A stretch of DNA of 64,000 bases from NCBI GenBank assembly GCA_012064385.1, contig QRDG01002503.1:186001-250000 (forward strand). Direction: 5' to 3'. How positions within the stretch are numbered: position 1 is the stretch's first letter; every line of letters begins with the position of its first letter. Below, piece by piece: positions 32,825 through 42,441 of the stretch. This stretch comes from Puccinellia tenuiflora. Taxonomy: Eukaryota > Streptophyta > Magnoliopsida > Poales > Poaceae. A program made the translations under genes and the position numbers. Below the pieces are notes generated by a model. The model worked only from the letters and a program-made list of their open reading frames with translations, ran no database searches and had not been told where the DNA came from.

Positions 32825-32937
32825 CAATGATATATGAGGCTTTCCATTTTTAACTTCTCGCATTTCGTAAATTTTAATATTACTTTTGTAACAAAATTTT
32901 GACTTAGGCATTTTTTACTTAGGTGTTCTCGGCGACG

Positions 32938-33321
32938 ATGTCCATGTTGGACCAGAGGAGCGATGTGCGGGACTGGGCTCCACCGGGCTGGTACTGGGAG
33001 GTGCTACCTTCCGGGACGTGCAGCTTGGTGAGGAATCCGGGTGACGTCGTCGACCCGGATCTTCTGTGGTGGCAATCGCGTGGGCCACGCTCGGTGCAGA
33101 GGGATCCGGCCCCCGAGGAGGTGGTACGTCGCCGTATCAGGGAGGAGGATGAGCACGTCCGTCGCTACATGTATCTATTGGATAGGCAGTATGACAGTAG
33201 GTGGTCGTTTCTTCAGAGGTTTCCTTCTCACGCGAGCTATGACCCTGTGAGGGTTCCTTCTCTTTGGATGCGCAGCGCCGGCGGCTCAGCACCCCGCGGC
33301 TTAGGAACTGGTCGAAGTTAG
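32938..33321 (+). CDS. Small Trp/Arg-rich protein encoded in the CACTA element
   Basis: The first ATG after the predicted acceptor (32922) is at 32938 and the frame stops at 33321, giving 127 residues; the same frame is open back to the acceptor. The N-terminal half has WAPPGWYWEVLPSGTCSLVR and DPDLLWWQSRGP, and the middle is strongly charged (EEVVRRRIREEDEHVRRYMY, LLDRQYDSRWSF), likely helical. There is no signal peptide, membrane segment or zinc motif. I do not recognise a domain and it is not a transposase. It follows directly on the hairpin array, so the array would be intronic if the gene is spliced as predicted. It could be a captured host fragment or an accessory protein. The GC content is much higher than the array, consistent with a real exon. 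Confidence 0.5.
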   Translation: MSMLDQRSDVRDWAPPGWYWEVLPSGTCSLVRNPGDVVDPDLLWWQSRGPRSVQRDPAPEEVVRRRIREEDEHVRRYMYLLDRQYDSRWSFLQRFPSHASYDPVRVPSLWMRSAGGSAPRGLGTGRS

Positions 33322-33529
33322 TTTCAGAGCTTCATGTATTAGCTAGCTAGTGATATGCACAAATAGCCAAGTAGATGGACTTGGTTGTATGCTACTTATA
33401 CTGTTTTGGAAATTGTGTATTTGTACTGGTTTGTCAAATATTTCTCTATATATACTACTGGAATATGAATTTTGCTGTATATATATTGCTGTAATACATT
33501 TCTGCTTTTATTTTAAAAGCAGAAATATA
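33322..33529 (+). other. 3' untranslated region of the CACTA transcript
   Basis: AT-rich sequence between the stop codon and the right subterminal repeats. GTGATATGCACAAATAGCCA at 33351 recalls the constant inner hairpin motif of the array. No gene. Confidence 0.45.
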
Positions 33530-33744
33530 TATTACTGGCGAACAGGTTCTTGTTCGCCAGTGGTAAGGGTCAATCGCTGGCGAACATATAACTGGTTCGC
33601 TAGTGGTATCTCACTTACCGCTGGCGAACATGATGTTCGCCAGTGGTAAGCTGTTACCACTTGCGATACTACCACTGGCGAACCACCAGTTCGCCAGCGG
33701 TAGCCGAATTTGGTTCACCAGTGGTAGGCTTTTTCCTACTAGTG
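33530..33744. repeat. Right subterminal repeats and terminal inverted repeat of the CACTA
   Basis: Repeated CTGGCGAACA, TTCGCCAGTGGTA and CCACTGGCGAACC alternate in both orientations and end in TTTTCCTACTAGTG. They mirror the left end. Confidence 0.88.
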
Positions 33745-34073
33745 CTTGAGCAACATCATATCCATTACACATAGAGAAACATCATGTATTCAACTATACT
33801 AACAAAGCTCATGATCACAACGAAGATCACATCATGGGAGAGAGAGATAACCACATATCTACTTGTATAAGCCTCATCCCCGGTGAGGGACTACTCCCTC
33901 CTCATCGCGGGAAGCAGCGGCGTTGATGGAGATGGCCCCGGCGGTCGATCCCCGTCCCAGCAGGGAGCCGGAACAGGACCTTCTGAACCCCCAAAACTTG
34001 TCAGCGAGGGCGGCGGAGCTCTGTATCGTATTTGGGAAAATCCTTCAGGGGTTAGGGTTTTTCGTCGGGGGTG

Positions 34074-34080
34074 ATTTATA
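34074..34080 (-). promoter_or_regulatory. TATA box of the minus-strand family A LTR
   Basis: On the minus strand TATAAATCAC follows the GC-rich zone, as in LTR 1 and LTR 2. Confidence 0.5.
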
Positions 34081-34448
34081 GGCCAAAGGGCGTCGCGAGG
34101 GGGTCTGCGAGGGGCACAGTCGGGCGACGGCCGCGACCCTCCTCTCACCCGCGGGTGGGACCCACCCCTGGGCTGTGGGTCCCTCTCGGGGTCGCCCTTC
34201 TGGCTCCGGTCCTTATTTCTTCAATAAAAAATCGTCGTAAATTTTCGTCCAATTCCGAGAATATTTCCAGAAGTAACTTTCTGCAACAAAAACAGGACAA
34301 AAACAGGGAACTGGCACTGGGCATCTTGTTAATAGGTTAGTCTGACAAAATGCATAAAAATGATGTAATATGATATTAAAAACATGTGACAACATCACAA
34401 AACTAGCATGGATCAATCAAAAATTATAGATACGTTTGACACGTATCA

Positions 34449-34462
34449 ACATCCCCAAGCTT
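34449..34462 (-). other. Polypurine tract of the minus-strand family A element
   Basis: AAGCTTGGGGATGT on the minus strand directly before the LTR start at 34448. Confidence 0.75.
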
Positions 34463-36872
34463 AACTCCTACTCCTCCTCGAGTAGGTAAGTGATAACAAA
34501 ATAATTTTTGATGAGACATGCAACCAACACAATCATGATCAAGATAATAATGTAAAGCATAGGACGTGAATGAAGTGATACAACACATTTGTCTATAGTT
34601 GATAGCAAGAAAGCAATGAATAACCAAGTTGAATCATTAAAGCAAAACCTTTCATAAATAGTATGTTAAAGACACGAAAGCAATGTGATCCACATATTTG
34701 ATTAATTCACAAAGGTAATAGTTCCATGGAAAAATTGTTTGAGAATCAAAACAAAGAAGATGTAAGTTTTAGCAAAAAGCTTCAACTTCCAATGGTAAAG
34801 TCAATATAAAGATTCATGTTTAATCTGACGATGCAATATGATCAATGATACCTAGGGTCAATGCTAGATGTTTGCTTTGGTGGAGATAGAAGGAAGAGGA
34901 AAACTGACTCAACATTAAAAGTAAAAGAAAGGCCCTTCGCAGAGGGAAGCAGGGATTAGTCATGTGCTAGAGCTTCTTATTTTTTATGAAACAAAAGTAA
35001 AACAATTTTGAGACATGCGTGCTTTCGTCAACGACTTCACAACAGAGAAGCTATCTAGTCCCCCATAACAAGCAAGGCTTTTAGACTTGTGAGAGCAGCT
35101 GGTTTTTAGAGGAGCGGGTACGCTCCTCTTTCTCCTTGGTTTCACCACTGTCCAATGTTTTGAGCTGATTTCTTAGATTTTCATTGTGCGGAGGAGAATG
35201 GTGAGTTATATTTATATTTTTGCTTAAGCTGCTCCTGGGTTGATTCAAGTGAAGACGTAATCCATCGACACCGGGTGAAAGGGGAGAAATGACCTTGCTC
35301 GTCACGAGTTATATCTAGCTCTCCACTGCTCCCTCATGAGCTTAAAAACAGAGGCATAAAAAGGAGTATTTTGAATTTTTAAAGATAGCACATGACAAAT
35401 TTACTTGGAATGGAAGGAAATACCATGCATAGGTAGATATGGTGGACTCAGCTGGCAAGATAGTTTGGCTTTGGGATTTGGATGCACGAGTGAACCATAC
35501 ACTTAGTATGATTTTTTGGGCTTAGGAAAGAAGTTAATTGAATCAAACATATAAAATTAACCAGTAACAGATTAGCATAAGACATTTATCAATCATAACC
35601 ATAAGAGCTCCACACTGTCTCCAATGTTGACCAAACAATTCTTTTGATGGAAAGTTTAGCTTAAATAATTAACAACTACGAAACTCCACACAGTTTCAAG
35701 TTTTTAACAGTGTTTCTTTACTAATCAATTCCACTCAAATAACCACCAAGTTTAAGAATTCATCCTAATATCTCAAAACAAATGAGAAGTATCAAGTATC
35801 CACACAATGATCTACGATACTATGCAGGCTTTTCATTTCATTCCAATATCACATGAATAGCATTTTGTCCCTTTGACAATTCAAGCAATTTACCAATAAC
35901 AACTGTCCAACAAATATAACTGAACAACATGAGAGTTTAACAACAACTACTAGCAGCCCTAAATAAGATAAAAACTAAAAGCGAGAGCTTACTAACAAAC
36001 AAACAGTAGCTAAGAATACTCAACAAAATATAAGCGAAGCACAGGAGTATTCAAACGAAAAAGCGAAGCGTGTCTCTCTCCCACACAAACAAAGCAAGGA
36101 TCCAACAAGCATATGACCAGCAAACAAACAAACAAACAAAACTTAAAGTAAAAAGACGCTCCAAGCATAGCACATAATATGTAAAGTGATAAAAACTTAG
36201 TTCAACAAAGACGACCTAATGATAGTCGATGAAGAAGAGGGGATGCCTTGGGCATCCCCAAGCTTTGACGCTTGATGGTTCTTGATATTTAGAGGGGGTT
36301 CCATCGGGGCATCTCCAAGCTTGAGCTTTGATCCATCTTCAATTTCTTCATGTTCCTCTCCGTTGGAACTTAAAAACTCCCTTCACACAAAACTTCTCAT
36401 AAACTGATTAGAGGGTTAGTGCTCACAAATTAAAAATGCACATGTGTTCTACTCAAGGAAAATTGCAAACAACTTTATTAGGAATTAGTTACTGTTTACT
36501 AAGCTTCAATGTGGCACTCCACCCCTAGAGTATCACATCTGACGATAGTAAAGAGACGAATACAAAATAAAAGCAGAATCTGTCAAAATCTGAACAGTCT
36601 GTAAAGATCGAATTTTAGAGGCCCTTTTGTAGCTCAAATAAGAAAAGTCAAAACTAACAAAAGATAGATAAAAGTATCAGGATTGTTGTCTAACAATTTC
36701 AGAAAAAGATAAAATTCAGAGTTTTTTGTTTTTTGAACAGTGAAGGACAAAGATCTGTTTCTGGACAGCAAAACAATACCTCGCACTTTCAATGCATTGG
36801 AGGCTAAACTTGGCACAAAAACCAAAAGAATAAAATACAATGAAGTTGCTACAGAGGCAACAACTTCAAGAC
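34463..36872 (-). other. Non-coding 3' internal region of family A
   Basis: About 2.4 kb without a believable gene. In minus-strand order it is homologous to 2905-4197 and 1-994. It contains the shared block (about 34910-35340) with the stem-loop at 35108-35129, and a small frame (35081-35305) that may be remnant coiled-coil coding sequence. The 36290-36870 part has no homologue elsewhere in the window. Confidence 0.65.
35108..35129 (-). other. Conserved stem-loop, minus-strand copy
   Basis: AGAGGAGCG and CGCTCCTCT pair perfectly, the counterpart of 315-334 and 11792-11813. The loop differs by one base (TACC on the minus strand instead of TACT), while the stem is unchanged. Confidence 0.5.
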
Positions 36873-37723
36873 TCAAGAAAAGCAAAAAGCAAACTGAAAG
36901 TAAAAGATGGGTTGTCTCCCAACAAGTGCTTTTCTTTTAAGCCTTTTAGCTAGGCATGATAATTTTAATGATGCTCTCATAAGAATAAGAGTTGGGACGC
37001 AAAAGAGAGCATCATGAATCAAATATGAAACACATTTAAGTCTAACTCTCTTTCTATGCATAGGTATATTGTAATAAAATAAATCATTGGAGCATAAAGC
37101 ATTAAGCATAGGTAGGCAAAGCAAGTGCAACATTAAAACAATCAACATAAAGAGAGGAAACTTCATAAGATGAAAATTTATATAACCACGCTTCCCTCTC
37201 TTATAATAACTTCCAGTAGAATCATAATAAAACTCAATAACATAACCATCACATAAAGCATTTTTCTCATGATTCACATGCATAAAAGTATTATCATTAC
37301 TCTCCACATAAGTAAAATCTTTCTCATTAGTAACAGTGGGAGTAAAACTATCATAGCCATCATTGTAATCATCATAAATAGGAGGCATATCATAATCATA
37401 ATAAACTTTTTCCTCAATAGTAGGTGGACTGAAAGTATCACATTCATCATAATAATCATCATATATAGGAGGCATAGTATCATCAAAGCAAATTTCCTCC
37501 TTCAAGCTTGGGGGACTTAAAAGATCGTATTCATCAAAACCGGCATCCCCAAGCTTGCAATTTTTCATAGCATTAGCAACAATGGCATTCAAAGAAATCA
37601 TACTAATAACATTGCTACTAGGATGTTTGTTATGCAAATAAAGTTCCATAGGTTTTTTAATTTTCTCTTCAAAAGCATCATGACCAATTTCAAGATAAAT
37701 TTTATAAAGCTCTCTAATTTTTT
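36873..37723 (-). pseudogene. Single reading frame of family A, 5' end displaced by an insertion
   Basis: The frame encodes about 283 residues from 37723 down to 36873. It starts with IRELYKIYLEIGHDAFEEKI, then has an acidic Tyr-rich region with a 29-residue tandem repeat, then a hydrophobic segment at about residues 191-215 (FPLFMLIVLMLHLLCLPM) that could span a membrane, and a Cys/Arg-rich end. I know this type only as an uncharacterised protein of Triticeae non-autonomous gypsy elements. It stands where gag would, shortly after the PBS, but has no gag motif or zinc knuckle. The native start codon is lost: the element at 37729 was inserted at its 5' end, and the ATG at 37736 belongs to that LTR. 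The remaining upstream leader is at 61319-61438. Confidence 0.7.
37347..37520 (-). repeat. 87-base tandem duplication inside the family A frame
   Basis: In translation, SPPSLKEEICFDDTMPPIYD is followed 29 residues later by SPPTIEEKVYYDYDMPPIYD. The period of 29 codons keeps the frame, and the motif PPIYDDY is exact in both copies. Confidence 0.85.
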
Positions 37724-37728
37724 GATGT

Positions 37729-40567
37729 TGTAACATCCCAAGATTTTCAAATTTTTGAAAATTCAGAAAGATAAAAACTTTTGAAAATTATAATTATTTT
37801 GATTTGAAAATCTAAAATCATGCATGCATCATCTTTTTGCCATGTTTGCATTTAAAATTTCCAAAGTTGGAATTTTAATTCCATTTTTAAACCCTATTTG
37901 AGAAAATGAAATAAAAGGGGCCTATTATGCCCTATATAATATTTTGTTTATATGATTTTATTTGATGGTCAAAATTAGTGTCAAAATATTATATTTTAAA
38001 TAAGCTTTCCAAAAAGTATTTTTTTCAAATTTTCGGCAAAGTTTTAAGTTAGTTTTGAATCTGTTTTTGAAAACAGAAAATTGAAAAGTGCTTTGTCAAA
38101 AAAATAGGAAAAGGCCAAAGGGGCCGAGTCGGCCCGAAAGCCACCCCAGCCGCGGCCCGGTACCCCTTCGCGTGCCCCTCTCGCTGACACCGCAGCCCCA
38201 CCTGTCAGCACCAACAACCACCTCAGCACGTTGTCTTCCTCCCCCAAATCACGCGCGCATCCATGGCAACCCGATAGCCGGCGATCCCCTCATCAATCCG
38301 AGCCATAAAGGCCAAGATTGACGCGGCCATCCCCTCCTACAAATAGCCCTCGTCGCCCTCTCTCATTTGCCCCAAACCCTAGCCCCTAAGACGCCCCAAG
38401 GCCGTCGAAATCGACCGCCGGAGCCCGCACTGCCGCGCCGCCTTTCTTCTTCTTCCGGTGAGCTCCGACGACCCCGCACCTGCCCATCGCTCCCTCTCTT
38501 CTCTTTTCAGCCATGTGCATCGTTTTGACACGGTCCCGTGTTTTCTATCGCCCTAGATCCAGCCATTCATCGTCGACTGAAGCAACCCGTCGCCGTCTTC
38601 AGCTCCAGCGAGGGATTACCGGAGCACCAGGACGCGCCCCAGCTCTCCACCTCGCCACCGAACTCGCCTCGACATGCCGCACCTCGCCATCGTCTCCTTC
38701 ATCTCCGAGGACCACCGGAGCGCCAACACCCTCGACGCTCGAGCCGTCGCCGCCACGCCCTGGCCTTCTCCGATAGCCCTCCGCCACGTAGGTAAAACCC
38801 TAGCTCTATGGCCGTTAAATCTATTTTGGACGGCCAAGATTAGATGTAATTAAACGAACCAGTACGGTCCAGTCAACGTGCACAGTCATCACATAGTCAG
38901 CACCCCCAGCCAATCCGAAGCCGCCATGTCACCCAGCCTTTTCTGGATTTATTTCCGAGTAGATTTTAATTTGCAGTTTTGCAAAAAAGCCCCTAGAACT
39001 TAGATCTGTCATATCTTTTTAACCACATATCCAAATTTTACAAACTTTATATCAGTGGAAAGCCCTTGACCTATAGAATCATTTGGCACTGTTAGATTTC
39101 AAATTTTGTTAGTTTCTATTTATTCAAATTTCAAATGTGTTGGTTGAGTAAATTTTGCATAACTTTCGTTTAAAAATAGCTTTTTGAGTGAATCCACTTA
39201 ATATAGTTTTGTTTAAAAGCCCTCTTTCCAGTAGAGCCTTTCTCTATTTTTATAAAAATATTTTGTAGCATTGTCCTATTTATTTGTTTTGTATGCCCTT
39301 TTTGGGAATTTAAAAATAGTTTATTTATTCCTAAAATTGCATTTTTGGGTCTTTTGACATCATGCATACTTGCAAAAATATAAAACATAGTTGAATTAAT
39401 AATTGTGATTTAAAACTCATGCATATCATGTATTTTGTGTGATCATATTGCTTGTATATTTATTGCGTGCCTTGTGTGAGTTGTTTAGATTATTCGGAGA
39501 GTCTGGAGAACGTTTGCAATTGTTGCACCTGCAACTCCTGCCAAGGCAACTGATGCTCACACATAAATTCCTAAGTATTTTATTTTTCTAAGTAGAATTG
39601 CATGTCAGGTTTTATTACTATGCTATGCTAGACATGTTTAGTATTACTCCAAATATTCCTAAGTGTCTAGTACCTATATGATAACTTAGTAGATATTAGC
39701 GATGCTATGCTGAAAATGTTTTATAAAAGTAATGAGTTGAAAATCCTACTAAGTTAATGAAACACCTGGGTGGACGTGGCATTGTGGATGGAGGTTGAAA
39801 GTTGAGTGGCTGCTCTGGCTCATTTAAGTGAGTGCACCTGGGTTAGACTCAGGCTCATTTAGATGAGTGAACCAGGAGTACGGGCACTTGTGGATTGCCA
39901 CCTAGGGACAAAGAGATTGAAGTTGCTCCAAGTGAAAGATTACTTTTTGTGCAGCCACTAGTCATATGGGCTCTGGCTTGACTAAGTATGTTGCGTGGAA
40001 CTGGCCCGGCTTGACAAGCAGATGCAGTGGATGTAGGTGGGAACGGGTCAAGACGGCATGGGTCGGGGAAATGCTTCTGAAAGGTCTCGTATCAATCTTC
40101 TCCTTTCCTTTTCACTTCAAGAAGGTCAAGGTCAGAATGGGTTGATTGAGTCTTGTGGTGAAAGTGTACAACCTCTGCAGAATGTCAAACTAAGTACTTA
40201 GCCGTGTCCCCGGTTACGGACAATTTTGAGTATCGGAGCAAGGACGTCAACAAGAGATCTCATCATTCCAATTTCTTAAGTAAAAATTTATTGAACTTGT
40301 GTGTGGAGAATTTTCCTGGATATGTTCCATGGAATGATCTCATAACTTTTTGAAAAGAAAAGTGTTGGTAAATATAGGATAAAGTTGGCTTTAAGCAAAA
40401 ATAGCCTTGAACTACACCAGCCATATATGCATATAGTTAATAGAAGTTTTTGCCTTTTCAGTCCACAAGTATCACTTACCAGATCCATACAAATGGTTCT
40501 GACCAATTTTTGGCTGCAACGCTTTTACTGTTGCAGGTTGTTCCGACGATGAGTGAGGATTCGTTTA
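37729..40567 (+). repeat. 5' LTR of the gypsy-like element, left part
   Basis: This matches 55971-61036 minus its two insertions. It holds an AT-rich head, a GC-rich zone (38110-38800) whose short frames are on both strands, and a tail with CACCTGGGTGGACGTGGCAT (39764) common to large grass LTRs. It is interrupted at target GTTTA (40563-40567) by the copia and resumes at 53994. Confidence 0.88.
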
Positions 40568-42426
40568 TGATGGGGTCGTAGCATAGAAAACAAAAAATTT
40601 CCTACGCAACAGGCGGAATAAACCCCAAGGATCTAGACCTACTAGATGGAGGTAGCGAAGACGAGATCCAATCTCTTACCCTTGAAGATCAACAAACGCG
40701 TTTTGTCGGTGCAGGGGTTGGCTAGTCGATCCCCGCAACTAGACTCATCTAGTCGCGAGGAGATGTATTTCCTCGAAGTCCAATCCGACGAAGTGCCACA
40801 AGGGGTAGCACCTCCGCGGTATCCACACGTACGGCTCGATGTAGATCTCCTCCTTCTTGATCCCGCAAGCAAGGTGGAGATGGCTAGATGGATCTCGGCA
40901 CCACGACGGTTGTGGTGGCGTTGATGATGTAGTCTCCACGAGCAGGGCTTCGCCAAGCCAAGCAAGAGGAGAGGGAGAGGAAGGCATGGTGCAGCAGCCC
41001 TACGGCTAGGGGTGGTGCAGCAAGAGAGGAGGTGTGTCTCGCGGCAGCCCTCCGGGAGGGGTGGCGCAAGTGGTGGAGGTGGAGGGAGAAGAGGGGGGCG
41101 GCTAGGGCAGCAAGGGAGAGGCACAAGTGTACCGCACCCCTCCCCTTGCCCCTCCTTATATAGGAGGCCAGGGGGGTGCGCCCCATCCCTTCCTAGGGCC
41201 GGCGGCTGGGGTGGCTTGGCCCCCAAGCCAGCCGCCCTAGGGTTAGGGTTTTGGTGGCCGGCCCCTTCCCTCTTGGGCCTCACGCATGGGCCCCTTGGGG
41301 CTGGGTGGTGCGGCTGGCCCTAGGCCAGCCCATCACCCTTTTATCCCATGTGGGCCCCATACTCCTATGGGCCCCACTTCTAGACTCCTCTAGAACCTTC
41401 TAGAATATTCCGGAACTTTTCCGATACCTCCGGAAACCACTTTCCTTATATGAATCTTATTCTCCGGACCACTCCGGAACTCCTCGTGACGTCCGGGATC
41501 CTATCCGAGACTCCGAATCACCATTCGATCATTCCATCAATTATCTCATCGCTAACCCTAGCTACATCGGAGCGTTAAGTGTGTGACCCTACGGGTTCGA
41601 GAACATGCAGACATGATCATATCAATAATCAATAGCGGGACCGGGATGCCCATATTGACTCCTACATATTCAACGAAGTTCTTTATCGATTGAACCACGA
41701 TGCCGGAGATTCTTAATCTCGTATACGATTCCCTTTGTCTCACCGATATTTAATTTGCCCGAGATTTGATCGTCGATATCTCCATATCTAGTTCTATCTC
41801 GTTACCTGGCAAATTCTCTTTACTCGTCCATAATATAGGATCACCGTGATTACCACTTAATCACATGGTTGCAACCTTTCCGATGCTATATTACCGAGAG
41901 GGCCCAGAGATATCTACTCCATCACATGGAGGGACAAATCCCACTCTTGATTCATGTCACCCAACAACCTACCATCGGAGATACCTGAAAGCCACCTTTA
42001 TAATCACCCAGTTACGAAGTGACGTTTGATGTCCACAAAGTATTCCTCCGGTAAACGGGAGTGACATAATCTCATGGTCTAAGGAAACTATACTTGGCAT
42101 ACTAAAAGTGTTGGCAATAAAACTGTTGTGACACGATCAATTGCAACTCTTTATTATTTGGGTCTTGTCCATCACATCATTACTCCTAATGATATGACTC
42201 CGTTATCAAGTGACTATAACAAGTCCATGGTTAGGAAACTCTAACCATCTCTTGACTAACGAACTAGTCCGGTAGAGGCTTACTAGGGACACCTGTTTGT
42301 TTATATTCCACACATGTATTATGTTTCCAATTAATACAATTATAGCATGGAGAATAAACTATTATCATAAACATGAATATGCTAATAAACAAATTTTATT
42401 ATTGCCTCTAGGGCATATTCCCAACA
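40568..42426 (-). repeat. 3' LTR of the copia element
   Basis: It matches 52130-53988 almost base for base. It contains a TATA box at 41156-41164 (minus strand), and the GC-rich leader zone below it produces a 213-residue frame (40642-41283) that is also in the other LTR and is not a gene. Upstream of the TATA box are GGCCC-rich and CCGGAA motifs (41400-41480). Confidence 0.93.
41156..41164 (-). promoter_or_regulatory. TATA box of the copia LTR
   Basis: CCTATATAA on the minus strand, within CTCCTATATAAGGAGG. The other LTR has the same box at 52717-52725. Confidence 0.7.
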
Positions 42427-42441
42427 GTCTCCCACTTGCAC
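42427..42441 (-). other. Polypurine tract of the copia element
   Basis: GTGCAAGTGGGAGAC on the minus strand directly precedes the LTR start, the usual primer of BARE-like copia elements. Confidence 0.8.

Larger units (their letters stand above)
31736..32880 (+). repeat. Tandem array of six hairpin units
   Basis: Units start at 31736, 31931, 32123, 32314, 32502 and 32697, each opening GCCGATGATT (periods 195, 192, 191, 188 and 195). Each has the order: anchor, near-constant left flank (AAAATGTTGTGGCAC), 5' arm, short loop, 3' arm, right flank (TGTGTCCGACCTAAGTATGA and TGAGGCGCAAA) and a T-rich spacer. Flanks are constant in units 1-5 and drifted in unit 6. The arms differ between units but remain complementary within each. 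Confidence 0.92.
31183..32922 (+). other. Predicted 1740-base intron carrying the hairpin array
   Basis: A donor GTGAGC at 31183 and an acceptor TTTTTTACTTAG ending at 32922 bound this AT-rich stretch. Its first 550 bases (31183-31735) are unique and AT-rich with no gene, and the rest is the hairpin array. Splicing is predicted from sequence only. Confidence 0.5.
30694..33744 (+). mobile_element. Non-autonomous CACTA (En/Spm) transposon
   Basis: The ends are CACTAGTAGGAAAA at 30694 and its inverse TTTTCCTACTAGTG ending at 33744, flanked by 3-base duplications CTT (30691-30693, 33745-33747), as known for CACTA elements. Subterminal zones of about 200 bases hold repeated motifs around GGTTCGCCAGCGGTA in both orientations. 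The interior has a GC-rich leader, a probable intron filled by a six-unit hairpin array, and one small open frame. There is no transposase, so movement would need an autonomous relative. It lies within the 3' LTR of the family A element. Confidence 0.95.
29911..34448 (-). repeat. 3' LTR of the minus-strand family A element
   Basis: In sense orientation the LTR starts TGATACGTGTC at 34448 and ends GTAGTAGACATCA at 29911. Its length without the CACTA insertion and one CTT copy is 1484 bases. Its first third resembles LTR 1 and LTR 2, whereas its 3' end is distinct. The GC-rich leader zone is at 33880-34200. Confidence 0.85.

Noticed and set aside
31736..32880. CRISPR-like array of constant and variable segments
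   Set aside because: The sequence is from a plant repeat region, and the variable parts are internal inverted repeats and not spacers between short repeats. A hairpin RNA array explains it better.
32924..32937. Start of the CACTA frame at 32923 with GTG
   Set aside because: GTG initiation is not expected in plants, and the position is directly after a splice acceptor. The first ATG at 32938 is preferred.
37729..37736. ATG at 37736 as the start of the family A frame
   Set aside because: These bases belong to the inserted LTR (TGTAACATCCC), so the ATG is a product of the junction.
38044..38837. Short GC-rich frames, repeated near 56290-57132
   Set aside because: Leader sequence of the two LTRs of the 37729-61318 element. 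Frames occur on both strands and differ by indels.
40642..41283. A 213-codon minus-strand frame, with a copy at 52204-52749
   Set aside because: It is in the leader zone of both copia LTRs, is present simply because the LTR is duplicated, and reads as low-complexity Pro/Leu/Arg sequence.
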